Assembly (NCBI RefSeq): GCF_001264245.1
Contig: NZ_CP011339.1
Span: 1,736,001 to 1,800,000 of the forward strand
Source of the DNA: Microcystis panniformis FACHB-1757
GTDB taxonomy: Bacteria; Cyanobacteriota; Cyanobacteriia; Cyanobacteriales; Microcystaceae
DNA: 64,000 bases
Direction: 5' to 3'
In this document: positions 9,635 through 19,121 of the stretch, one piece after another
Layout of the letters: each line of letters starts with the position of its first letter
Position numbering within the stretch: the first letter of the stretch is position 1
The notes under the pieces: generated by a model
Told to the model about the DNA's origin: nothing
The model's database searches: none
Seen by the model: only the letters and a program-made list of their open reading frames with translations
Program-made: the position numbers and the translations under genes

Positions 9635-9660
9635 AACTTTTCTCTCCTCAAAAGGTACTG

Positions 9661-9712
9661 TTGACATCCTCACCGCCGGGGCCGGACGGTGATTCCCGGC
9701 AGATCAAACAAA
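9661..9712 (-). mobile_element. Right end of the TnpB element with hairpin (likely 3' part of guide RNA)
   Basis: Read on the minus strand, the tnpB 3' end overlaps a stem CACCG...CGGTG with loop TCCGGCCCCGG, then GAGGATGTCAAC. Stem-loops here are a known feature of IS605-type right ends and of the guide RNA scaffold, with the guide sequence continuing into flanking DNA, here the promoter side of the CIA30 gene. Confidence 0.55.
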
Positions 9713-10911
9713 CTTAATTGAACGACCGACCGCTGGGTTGACGCTTCACGGGATGCTGCTTCTTTAACAGAAGTCTTATGCTGTCCTCCACGCCCGTTTA
9801 AAGTCTCCGATTGCCCACCGGCGACCTTGATATTAATTGCAGCGTTTACATCCCTATCATGGAAAGTCCCACAAAAAAGACATTCCCACTCACGGATATT
9901 CAACGCTTTCTTACCGCCGATATTCCCACAACAGGAACATCTCTGAGACGTTGGCTCCCATCGGGAAATTATCCGAAAATCACGCCCATATTTATCAGAT
10001 TTTGCCGATAGCATATCTCGGAAAGAACGCCATCCTAAGTCTGATATGGCACGGGATAACTTACGATTTTTAACCATTCCCGATGTGTTTAAATCCTCTA
10101 AAATTATCGTTTGATTTTCACGAACAACTCTAGTGGATAGTTTCTGCAAAAAATCAGTGCGAGTGTCTTTAATCTTTGCGTGGATTTTAGCTACTCGTTT
10201 CCTAGCTTTTTCCCGTCGGTTACTTCCTTTTTGCTTTCTAGAAAGGTTTTTCTGTGCCTTTCTTAGTCGTTTTAATCGTTTTTTTAACGGTTTAGGAGCG
10301 TCTATCTTTTCCCCTGTTGAGAGAGTCGCAAAAGTAGCAATCCCTAGATCAATTCCCACTGACTCCCCATTATTGGGAAGTATTTCGGGCTGAATCTCGA
10401 CAACAAAACTAAGAAAGTATCGATCTGCTGCATCTTTAATCACGGTGACGCTAGAAGGTTTAGAAGGTAATGGACGACTCCAAACTATTCTTAAATCACC
10501 GATTTTTGCTAAAGTAACGTGATATTGATTGATGGTAAAACCATTGTCAGTAAATCTCGCTGATTGTTTAGATTTACGCTTCTTAAATTTAGGAGGTTTG
10601 ACTTTTCTTCCTTTTCTCTCTCCCTTGCAAGATGCAAAAAAGTTAGAATAGGCTGTCTCTAAGTCTCTCAAAGACTGTTGTAAAGGGATAGAAGAAACCT
10701 CGGTCAACCACTGCTTTTCTTCTGTTTTTTTGACTTGAGTTAGTCTTTTAGATAACTCGGTATATTTTGGCTTTTTCTCTCCTTGTCGATAGAGTTCTTG
10801 ACAGTGAGCTAAGGTATCGTTCCAGACAACGCGCACACACCCGAACAACTGAGACAAAAGCCTCTTTTGTTGGTCTGTTGGGTAAATACGGTATTGATAC
10901 CTCGCTTTCAT
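9670..10911 (-). CDS. tnpB: TnpB-family RNA-guided nuclease, complete (solo tnpB, IS1341-type)
   Basis: 413 residues, a normal TnpB length. The N-terminal helix-turn-helix segment (YRIYPTDQQKRLLSQLFG), RuvC-I aspartate (GIDLGIATFATLS, near residue 188), RuvC-II glutamate (IILEDLNTSGM, near residue 270), the zinc ribbon (CSCCG and CLFCG) and the RuvC-III aspartate (HDRDVNAAINI, near residue 353) are all present, so the nuclease is probably active. No tnpA neighbour exists, so mobilisation would need a partner elsewhere. The gene ends against a structured right end that lies directly in front of the CIA30 gene. Confidence 0.9.
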   Translation of the reverse strand: MKARYQYRIYPTDQQKRLLSQLFGCVRVVWNDTLAHCQELYRQGEKKPKYTELSKRLTQVKKTEEKQWLTEVSSIPLQQSLRDLETAYSNFFASCKGERKGRKVKPPKFKKRKSKQSARFTDNGFTINQYHVTLAKIGDLRIVWSRPLPSKPSSVTVIKDAADRYFLSFVVEIQPEILPNNGESVGIDLGIATFATLSTGEKIDAPKPLKKRLKRLRKAQKNLSRKQKGSNRREKARKRVAKIHAKIKDTRTDFLQKLSTRVVRENQTIILEDLNTSGMVKNRKLSRAISDLGWRSFRDMLSAKSDKYGRDFRIISRWEPTSQRCSCCGNIGGKKALNIREWECLFCGTFHDRDVNAAINIKVAGGQSETLNGRGGQHKTSVKEAASREASTQRSVVQLSLFDLPGITVRPRR

Positions 10912-11717
10912 TGGGTTAATATGTGTGTGTCTGTATTTATTTTAACTAGGTCTGTTAATAATGTCAAGTCGGTTAGTAATCAGTGATCAGTAATCAGTAA
11001 AAAGACAGTAGGAAACTTCTAAGTACCTAAGCAAAATTAATTACACATATCTAACCACCTCTTGCCTCTTGCCTCTTGTCTCTTGCCTATCTTCACTAGG
11101 AAATTAATTTTGCACGACTACTTATTTAATACTGCACACTTAAAAACTCACATCTGATAACTGATAACTTACCCACTGATAACTGATAACTGATAACTGA
11201 TAACTGAGAGGTGCGCCACTGGAAGTTCTTAAGTGCTACATCAAAAATCAGGAAAAGCCGTCGTAAAACGACGGGGTTTTAACCCAAATTTTCGATAAAG
11301 TTAGTCTAACCAAACCAGCTTTAATCCTTGCGGCAAAGCTTTCCTTTTCGTCTCTATTTCTTTCGCTCGTTAATTTCTCTGAAAACCCCTATATATATTT
11401 AGGCACGGATTCCCATTATATAAAAAGTATAAGTCAAGTCTTGGCTTTTGTCAAGCATTTTGGTTGAGATTCTTTTGGGTGTAAGCTGTACTGAATTTAA
11501 ATTACTTGTTGAGATAAGGCACTCTTGCAATAGGTAAGAGGAAGGTATAGGGGAAGCGCGGAGATGGGTTTTAAAGTTCGATTGGGAGTTCACGAGAACA
11601 AATGTATTGAACTTAAGTCCCCCTTAAAAAGGGGGACTTAGGGGGATCAAATTTTTGTCAGTCCTTTGGGATGCTTTTGGGTGCGTTACGCTTCGCTAAC
11701 ACACCCTACATTTATAT
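10912..11717. repeat. Gene-free 0.8-kb region built of repeats: MITE 11021-11123, heptamers, hairpins, R-M flank copy
   Basis: No gene seen. Contents: ATCAGTAATCAGT repeats (10975-11000); a 103-bp MITE-like unit with inverted ends (AAGTACCTAAGCAAAATTAATT at 11021; matching inverse end closing at 11123) enclosing CTCTTGC repeats; ATAACTG heptamers (11155-11210); a hairpin CCGTCG-TAAAA-CGACGG (11258-11274); a degenerate copy (11377-11470) of the block that lies upstream of the R-M gene; and an AAGTCCCCCTT/AAGGGGGACTT hairpin near 11610-11640. Confidence 0.6.
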
Positions 11718-14700
11718 TTATTTGATTTCTCCCTCTATTATCCTGATTTCCTCCTCGCTTAATCCATACAATTCATACACTATTTTGTCAATCTCTTTTT
11801 CTAACTCGCTGGTGTCAGCTTTGGGATTAGATTTTTTAGCCGTGAGAATTTGATCTACAAGTGCAATTATAGGTTGCTGTTGTTCTTGACTAATTTCTCT
11901 TACTGGAATACTTTTTACCGAGACAAGCTTTATTTCTAGATCAGTATCAAAATTTTTATACCAAATATTTATTAAATGAGAATTTAAAATTCCCAATAAA
12001 TACTTTAAATCTAAATTTACCGTATTTAAATTGTTCTTATAAATAACAGAACAAGTATATAATCCATGAATTCCATCCCTATCATAACAAGCAACTATTC
12101 TAGGAAATAATGATATTTTTCGCATTCTCTGAAAATAAATTTTTTCAGTATCTACTATTTCTTTTGGCAAACAACTATGTAATTCTTTGCTTCTCTTAAC
12201 GTATAAGTTTTCAAATACTATACTATAGGAAGCAATATTTCTTCCATTAATTGCTGGTTCCCAGCTTTGATCTATTTGATTATTAGATAATAGGTCAGTA
12301 TTTTTATTTTCCTTATCTCCATAGGGTTTTGTACCTTGTTTCAGTTGAAAAAGCTCGCCTAATTTTCTAAATTTGTTCATATTGTTTATAATTTCATCTA
12401 ATATAAGTTTTCTTCTGAGATTAATTTTCTTCTCTCTATCATTTATAAAAATTGAGTATGGTATTTCTTGAATAATTTCCCATTCATCATCATATAGATT
12501 ATTATATTTATAATCTGGATAGGCAACCATCGCAGAAGTAGTTGAGTCTTTTTTCGGTTTAATATATTGGGAAATATTTATTACAGTGACTACATCAGGA
12601 GCATCTTCAAAAATATTCTTTCTCAACTCAATAGCTTTAATAATATGTGTATTTTGAATAAGAAAACTTCTTAGAGATTCAGATTGAGTGTTATAAAGAA
12701 ATGTATTAGGAGCAATATAGCATTGATAGTATTGAGATTTTAAAAGTTGATAAGCTCTTTCATAAAATAATTTAAAAGAATCGATTTTCCCTTGACTCGA
12801 AATAGGATATTTTGTTTTATAAAAACTCTTTTCCATTTCCTTGAATTTCACTCCATAAGGAGGATTACCAATTACCACATCAAAACCGATAAAATTCCCC
12901 TTATCATCTAGAACTTCGGGGAACTCGAAGCGCCATTCAAAAGCATTATGATAAATCTTACCGCTTTCAATCTCCTCCAGTTGCGGACGTAACTTATCAA
13001 TCTCATTCCTTAACTGAATAATCTTCCTTTCCCGCGCTTTCTTTTCCTTGGGTGACTCCTCAAATAACAAAATTTGATTCTCTAGACTATATAAATCCGT
13101 TTCCAAACCGCGCAAGCGCTTTTTCAGAGGATTATCTCCCTGTAAAGTCTGACGAAAACTACTCTTAATCTCACTTATCAATCTCTCCATCTCGCGCTTT
13201 TGCGATTTATCCTCCGCGTTGCGATAGACTCTCACCGCATCCTTATAACTCTCGATACTTAAACGATTTTTGCGGGAAAAGACTTGTAAATCATTGGATA
13301 ACCCAAAGCGACTAATCAGAGAATTGCCAACCTTGATATTAATATCGATATTCGGTAACGTCTCTAACTCGTTATCTGCTTTGTAGTAAGCATTCTTGAG
13401 TAACTCAATCCATAAACGCAACCGACAGATTTTCACCGAGTTGGGATTGATATCAACTCCAAAGAGACACCCCTCAATCAGACGCTGTTTTTCCTGAAAT
13501 AAAGTCTCCTGTACGCGCTGACTTTCTCGGTTGCGGGGATTATACTCAAACAGATTACCGTCATCATCGGTGACGATTAACTCATCGTTCACCACCTCAA
13601 CCCGATAATCCCTGAGAGTTTTCCCCTCTTTATCCACTAAAATCTGTAACTCACTCTTAATTGCGATTATCTCGTTCAAAGCAGAAACAAGAAAATGTCC
13701 CGAACCCACCGCAGGATCACAAATTTTGAGACTATTGATAATAGCATTGGCTGCCGTTTTATCTTTGATGCGGTTATATACATCCTCGATAGTCTGACAA
13801 TCCCATCCCTGACTCTGGTTAAATTTCTCTATCACTGCGCGTCGAATCGTTTCCCGACACATATACATAGTGATGAAACCGGGGGTGAAAAAGGAACCAT
13901 CCTTATATCCGTTGATTTTCTCGAAGATTAATCCCAACACCGACGCATTGATAAGAGTCTTGTTATCCTCCTGTATCGCTTCCCCACCTTCGCTGCTAAA
14001 ATCGTAGGCATTGAGAAACTCGAATAGGTATGCTAAAGCGTTGATTTCTCCTGTTCGCTTTTTCCCCTGACTATCCTTTAAGACTGTTCCCGCAAAAATC
14101 TCTAAATTCTCCGAACGCAGGTTACTGATAACTATGGTTGATTGTTCTAATTCCGTCGGTTCAAATAGGGAACTGTTGAGATAGGGAACCTGAGTATAGA
14201 TATTCTGGATGTCTTTGCTTCTTTCTGACTGTTTTTTGGCTAAAACGCTGAAAAATAAGCGATTTAAGTCGTCATAGTCGGCAATTTTGCTTAAATTGAG
14301 AAACCCTAGGGATTTATCCCCCCGATGATACCTAATTATCTGCGCTTCTAATAGTTTGAGGAAGAGGATTCTATTTATCCAGGTTATCCCCAACTCTAAA
14401 CCGATATTCAATAGTCTCTCCTCTTCCGTCTCCCCAAATTCTTCGGGATTGGGTAAACGAGAGATTTTATCTAAACTCTCCACTTGACTGATAGCGTTCT
14501 CTAGCAGCGAACCGGGTTGACGCGCTGCCGGTTGCAGACGTTGGATGAGTTTTTTTCCTCCCTCTTTTATCTCTGTCAATCCGATGATATGCAGCAGTTC
14601 ACTATAAAAGTTTTTGTCGAGACTGTTGCTATCGTTCGCAAAGGGGAGTTTTAAGAGGTGTTCGGGAGAAAAGATTTTATAGAGACTGATGAGGTTATGT

Positions 14701-15347
14701 TCGTCCTCCCGGATGGTTTGGGAGTATTCCCGCAAGTCAAAATGGGTGTATGTCAGGGAATCGAGTCTGGAGTTAAGGAAAGGTTCCCCTATCTGTTTGT
14801 AGAAGAAGTCGGTGGTTTTTCCCGTTAGTCTCCCCGTCTCAAAGTCATTAAACTGTCTGACAAGTTCCTGATTTTGTGCGCATAGTCTCTCGAAGATATT
14901 CCCATCGAAGATAAACCACTCATATATATTGGTAGCAATCAGGTGTTTTATCTCTAGGTTTTTCTCGGTTATTCTTTCCCGTAGGAAGTAGAGGAGTAAT
15001 TCCTGTAATGCTTTACAGTTGAGTTTGTCTCTCCGCAGCATCTCGCTTTTATTGCTGGGTTTCTTGACTTCCAGTATCACCCCCACGGAATCCCGCGACT
15101 CTTTCCCATTATGGATGACTAAATCATTCCTTCCCTTGGTGTTGATGAAATGTTGGGGACTATAGTAGCTGTGTTTGAGAAAGTCTGCAAGCAGGTTTTT
15201 GTGGAACTCCTCCGATTCTGTCTCGTTTATACTCCCCAAGAGTTGTTCTAGGTGGGTTTGAAACTTCTCCACCTGACTACGATTCGGTTTGACTCTCAGA
15301 AATGCTTTGTTTAATGCTTGTCGGGGAGAGAAAATTTCAGTCTTCAT
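11718..15347 (-). CDS. Type IIG restriction-modification enzyme (Eco57I/TaqI-like class)
   Basis: 1209 residues, one polypeptide carrying all activities. Order: an N-terminal nuclease-like part with a PD-(D/E)xK pattern (NDLVIH ... GVILEVKK, about residues 75-97); a helical region; adenine methyltransferase motif I (DPAVGSGHFL, near 541); motif IV (NPPYG, near 825); and a C-terminal TaqI-like target-recognition region ending about residue 1190. Such enzymes methylate one strand at N6-adenine and cut at a distance. No separate methylase or specificity gene is nearby, as expected for the class. The region upstream contains a TATAAT-like box (15448-15453, minus strand) and has been copied repeatedly to the right. 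Confidence 0.88.
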   Translation of the reverse strand: MKTEIFSPRQALNKAFLRVKPNRSQVEKFQTHLEQLLGSINETESEEFHKNLLADFLKHSYYSPQHFINTKGRNDLVIHNGKESRDSVGVILEVKKPSNKSEMLRRDKLNCKALQELLLYFLRERITEKNLEIKHLIATNIYEWFIFDGNIFERLCAQNQELVRQFNDFETGRLTGKTTDFFYKQIGEPFLNSRLDSLTYTHFDLREYSQTIREDEHNLISLYKIFSPEHLLKLPFANDSNSLDKNFYSELLHIIGLTEIKEGGKKLIQRLQPAARQPGSLLENAISQVESLDKISRLPNPEEFGETEEERLLNIGLELGITWINRILFLKLLEAQIIRYHRGDKSLGFLNLSKIADYDDLNRLFFSVLAKKQSERSKDIQNIYTQVPYLNSSLFEPTELEQSTIVISNLRSENLEIFAGTVLKDSQGKKRTGEINALAYLFEFLNAYDFSSEGGEAIQEDNKTLINASVLGLIFEKINGYKDGSFFTPGFITMYMCRETIRRAVIEKFNQSQGWDCQTIEDVYNRIKDKTAANAIINSLKICDPAVGSGHFLVSALNEIIAIKSELQILVDKEGKTLRDYRVEVVNDELIVTDDDGNLFEYNPRNRESQRVQETLFQEKQRLIEGCLFGVDINPNSVKICRLRLWIELLKNAYYKADNELETLPNIDINIKVGNSLISRFGLSNDLQVFSRKNRLSIESYKDAVRVYRNAEDKSQKREMERLISEIKSSFRQTLQGDNPLKKRLRGLETDLYSLENQILLFEESPKEKKARERKIIQLRNEIDKLRPQLEEIESGKIYHNAFEWRFEFPEVLDDKGNFIGFDVVIGNPPYGVKFKEMEKSFYKTKYPISSQGKIDSFKLFYERAYQLLKSQYYQCYIAPNTFLYNTQSESLRSFLIQNTHIIKAIELRKNIFEDAPDVVTVINISQYIKPKKDSTTSAMVAYPDYKYNNLYDDEWEIIQEIPYSIFINDREKKINLRRKLILDEIINNMNKFRKLGELFQLKQGTKPYGDKENKNTDLLSNNQIDQSWEPAINGRNIASYSIVFENLYVKRSKELHSCLPKEIVDTEKIYFQRMRKISLFPRIVACYDRDGIHGLYTCSVIYKNNLNTVNLDLKYLLGILNSHLINIWYKNFDTDLEIKLVSVKSIPVREISQEQQQPIIALVDQILTAKKSNPKADTSELEKEIDKIVYELYGLSEEEIRIIEGEIK

Positions 15348-15540
15348 ACCTTATATCCTTATTCCTACCCATCCCGATTTTTGAGTCTATTTTTTTCTCT
15401 CTTATCTTCCCTCAAAAACCCTATATATATGGGCGCACGGATTCCGATTATACATAAAGTCTAAAGCAAGTCTCGCCATTTGTCAAGGGTTTTGAGAAAA
15501 AAATCGAGCCGATTTTATAATCACCGTAACAACAATTCAG

Positions 15541-15656
15541 ATCGTAGGGATAATTCCGTAGGGATAATTCCGTGGGGATAATTCCGTAGGGATAATTCCG
15601 TAGGGATAATTCCGTAGGGATAATTCCGTAGGGATAATTCATGAATTATCCCTACG
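15541..15656. repeat. Tandem 14-bp REP half-arm array ending in a perfect 30-bp palindrome
   Basis: Seven consecutive copies of a 14-bp unit (one with GTGGGG instead of GTAGGG) lead into the palindrome at 15627-15656, whose left arm is the last unit and whose centre is TTCATGAA. The array looks like amplification of one arm of the hairpin. Confidence 0.85.
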
Positions 15657-16371
15657 ATATTATGTGAAATTTTCCGTCTTCATACCTTTATCCCTATTCC
15701 TACCCAACCCAGTTTTGGAGGCTATTTTTTTCTCTCTTATCTTGGCTCAAAAACCCTATATATATGGGCGCACGGATTCCCATTATATAAAAATTCTAAA
15801 GCAAGTCTCGCCATTTGTCAAGGGTTTTCAGAAAAAAAATCGGGCCGATTTTATAATCACCGTAACAACAATTCAGAGCGTAGGGATAATTCCGTGGGGA
15901 TAATTCCGTAGGGATAATTCCGTAGGGATAATTCCGTGGGGATAATTCCGTAGGGATAATTTACAGTAGGGATAATTCATGAATTATCCCTACGATATTA
16001 TGTGAAATTTTCCGTCTTCATACCTTTATCCCTATTCCTACCCAACCCGATTTTTGAGTCTATTTTTTTCTCTCTTATCTTCCCTCAAAAACCCTATATA
16101 TATGGGCGCACGGATTCCCATTATACATAAAGTCTAAAGCAAGTCTCGCCATTTGTCAAGGGTTTTTCGGAAAATTTCCCCAGTTCCCAAGATGTGAGGG
16201 AAATTGCCAGTAAGTTTGCAGGGGTAGAGTTAAAGGAAGCGGTCGCAACGCGCTCGCTACGCGAGACCGAGCAGTTACAATTATTGTTATCTTCAGCTTG
16301 ATCTTATTTTACTAAATAGCCAAAAACTAAAATAAGATTCCTATTTATTGTCCTGACAAGGAGATGAATAA

Positions 16372-16950
16372 ATGAATAACTTTTCTGAGAAACACCATCG
16401 TCGTTCCTTAAGATTATCTCGCTATGATTATTCTCAATCGGCTGCATATTTTGTGACAATCTGTATTAAAAATAGTGAAAATTTATTAGGGGACATACAA
16501 GATAATGTCATGAATCTTAATCAATTTGGTCAAGTTGTTAAGGATATTTGGCATAGTTTAGATACTCGTTATAAAGAAGTTATTTTAGATGAATTTGTGA
16601 TTATGCCTAATCATATTCACGGAATAATATTTATTGATAACCCAGTAGAGATAATTCATGAATTATCTCTACCAGAGGAAAGGCGAAAAATGTTGTTACC
16701 TAAAGTGGTTGGTTATTTTAAAATGAATAGTGCTAAACTGATTAATCAATTGCAGAGTACTCAAGGTCAATCGGTTTGGCAAAAGAATTATTATGAACAT
16801 ATTATCCGTGATGAGGTTTCCTTAACGAAAATTAGAGAATATATTGTTAATAATCCTTTAAAATGGCATCAAGATATCGAAAATCAGCAAGTCAAACCTA
16901 GTCAGGAGGAACTTCAGTTTTGGCAAAGCTTCGGTAGAAAGGATTTATAA
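16372..16950 (+). CDS. REP-associated tyrosine transposase (RAYT, Y1/HUH family)
   Basis: 192 residues, typical for RAYTs. It has the start HHRRSLRLSRYDYSQSAAYF, the metal-binding HUH motif in VIMPNHIHGIIF (near residue 80) and a C-terminal catalytic-tyrosine helix (KIREYIVNNPLKW, near residue 157). RAYTs are domesticated single-strand transposases that bind and process REP hairpins. Perfect palindromes of the matching family lie on both sides and even inside the gene (16645-16672, encoding VEIIHELSLP in a region that is variable in this family). A GGAGATG box precedes the ATG. The gene looks intact, so the palindromes in the window may be its substrates. Confidence 0.88.
   Translation: MNNFSEKHHRRSLRLSRYDYSQSAAYFVTICIKNSENLLGDIQDNVMNLNQFGQVVKDIWHSLDTRYKEVILDEFVIMPNHIHGIIFIDNPVEIIHELSLPEERRKMLLPKVVGYFKMNSAKLINQLQSTQGQSVWQKNYYEHIIRDEVSLTKIREYIVNNPLKWHQDIENQQVKPSQEELQFWQSFGRKDL
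16645..16672. repeat. Perfect 28-bp palindrome inside the RAYT coding sequence
   Basis: GTAGAG...TTCATGAA...CTCTAC is a perfect inverted repeat of the same family as the surrounding REPs, with AGATAA instead of GGATAA in both arms. It keeps the reading frame. Confidence 0.9.
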
Positions 16951-18173
16951 TCACTGTAACAACAATTCCTATCGTAGGGATAATTCCGTAGGGATAATTT
17001 ACAGTAGGGATAATTCATGAATTATCCCTACGATATTATGTGAAATTTTCCGTCTTCATACCTTTATCCCTATTCCTACTCAACCCAGTTTTGGAGGCTA
17101 TTTTTTTCTCTCTTATCTTGGCTCAAAAACCCTATATATATGGGCGCAGGGATTCCCATTATATAAAAATTCTCAAGCAAGTCTCGCCATTTGTCAAGGG
17201 TTTTCAGAAAAAAAATCGGGCCGATTTTATAATCACCGTAACAACAATTCAGAGCGTAGGGATAATTCCGTGGGGATAATTCCGTAGGGATAATTCCGTA
17301 GGGATAATTCCGTGGGGATAATTCCGTAGGGATAATTTACAGTAGGGATAATTCATGAATTATCCCTACGATATTATGTGAAATTTTCCGTCTTCATACC
17401 TTTATCCCTATTCCTACCCAACCCGATTTTTGAGTCTATTTTTTTCTCTCTTATCTTCCCTCAAAAACCCTATATATATGGGCGCACGGATTCCCATTAT
17501 ACATAAAGTCTAAAGCAAGTCTCGCCATTTGTCAAGGGTTTTGAGAAAAAAAATCGAGCCGATTTGAGAAGAGGGAACAGGTATTGGGCTGGAATTGGCG
17601 AGGATAGCCCCAAACCAGTGGTAAATAGCCATGATCAGTCAATCTCAATTTTTCTTAAGGAAAAGAGATTAATTTAGCCACAGTGTCCACGGTTTGCTGG
17701 CGACAGGTGCGACCATCGGCCAGGGTTCTTTCACCGTCCATATAACCCATAACCCCGTTATGATGGGTAGGTCCCAGGGAGATAATCTTGATAATGCCGA
17801 GACGACGAGCTTGATTCCAGTAGGAAAGCCAAGCGATCGGCCAGCGTTCGGGAAAAATCGTCCGACCGATCGGTTCTACCGTATCCCGTTCACCGACTAA
17901 ATGATAGAACCGATCCAACTGCAAAAAACCGACATTGCCGCTAAAAACCCCCCTAGAGAAATCATTTCGATGGGTACTTTCAAGAATTTTTTGAGATAGA
18001 TAATTGCACCCAAGGAAACCTGAGCGCCGCCACTATAACCGATAAAAGTAATTGGTATCTTACTGCCCAAGGGATAATCATTGTGTAGTAATGCCTCAAG
18101 AATCACTCCCGCCGAACCCTGATTAAAAATTGGTCCGTAGCGATCATCGGCCGAAACCACGATCTTAAATATA

Positions 18174-19121
18174 GTCATTTCAAATAAGTGTGAGACGAGG
18201 GAAAAATAAGGTAAAATAAAGGGAAACGAGCAACCCATACAGAAAAATGTCTTATAGCCTAGACTTGAGAAAAAAAGTAATCGATTATGTAGAGAATGGG
18301 GGAAGCATAACCAAAGCCGCCGCTCTATTTAATATAGGAAGAGCCACGATATATAGATGGCTAGGTAGGGAAAAACTGGAAGCAACAAAGGTAAAACACC
18401 GTCAGAGAAAGCTGGACTGGAAAGCACTGTCAAAAGATGTCCAAGAAAATCCCGAGGCAAGATTAAGAGACAGAGCCGAGAAATTTGGAGTGAGACCAAG
18501 TGCCATTTGCTATGCCTTAAAAAAAATGAAAATTACCAGAAAAAAGAAGGAACTTCGTTATAGAGAAAGAAACCGAGAAGAAAGAATGAAATACTACAGA
18601 GTGCTGAGAGAATTGATTAAAATATATGGAAGTGAAAGCCTTGTATTTATTGATGAGTCAGGGTTTGAAGAATTTCAAGCCTGTTTTTATGCTTGGTCAA
18701 AAAAAAGGGAAGAAAGTCTTTGGAGATAGACAAGGAAAACGAGGAAAAAGAGAGAACCTTGTCGCTGGGAGAAGAAAGGGAAAAAAAGACTTTATTGCAC
18801 CGATGGTATTTACGAGAAGCCTGAATGCCGAAGGTTTTGAAGGGTGGTTATCTTTATATTTGTTGCCCTCTCGCGCCCATAACATCAGTATTAATTATGG
18901 ATAATGCACCAATTCATCGGAAGACAGTCATTAAACAACTGGTAGAGGAAGCAGGTCATCAGGTCGTGTTTTTGCCAAAATACTCTCCTGATTTAAATGA
19001 TATCGAACATGATTTTAGTGCATTAAAGAGGGCAAGAATGTATGCTCCTGTGGGGACACCCCTTGATGAAATTATTCGTACTTATTGTGTCGCCTAGTGT
19101 CTCGTTCTTATTTGAAATAAC
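18174..19121 (+). mobile_element. IS630-family insertion sequence, degenerate
   Basis: Imperfect terminal inverted repeats of about 25 bp (GTCATTTCAAATAAG at 18174 and its inverse ending at 19121) are bordered by TA on both sides, the known target of IS630/mariner elements. The element is inserted in the membrane hydrolase gene. Confidence 0.75.
18247..19097 (+). pseudogene. IS630-family transposase, two frameshifts
   Basis: Three overlapping frames together give a full IS630 transposase: N-terminal helix-turn-helix (SYSLDLRKKVIDYVENGGS), first catalytic Asp (FIDESGF, near 18650), second Asp (LIMDNAPIHR, near 18895) and final acidic residue (SPDLNDIEHDFSALK, near 18990). The first frame change lies at a run of eight A (18700-18707), where some IS630 elements use programmed slippage; the second, near 18870, has no slippery sequence and indicates decay. 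Confidence 0.8.

Larger units (their letters stand above)
15334..17575. repeat. Direct-repeat cluster: five copies of the R-M gene's 5' region, with tandem REP half-arms
   Basis: A roughly 330-bp unit starts with the first codons of the R-M gene (inverse of TCTTCATACC) and recurs at about 15334, 15661, 16003, 17037 and 17379. Each has the block CCTATATATATGGGCGCA, a TATAAT-like box and, where complete, a tail of tandem 14-bp units (CGTAGGGATAATTC, up to seven) ending in a 28-30 bp perfect palindrome. Copies 15661-16180 and 17037-17560 are almost identical over about 520 bp and flank the RAYT gene directly. Confidence 0.85.

Noticed and set aside
15448..17900. Short frames of 64-79 codons across the repeat cluster, such as one reading NYPYGIIPTELSLR repeatedly
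   Set aside because: They are translations of the 14-bp repeat and its unit; they recur in each copy and have no ribosome binding site.
18247..19097. IS630 transposase as a functional frameshifted gene
   Set aside because: The first shift at eight A could be programmed, but the second has no slippery site, so I call it a pseudogene.
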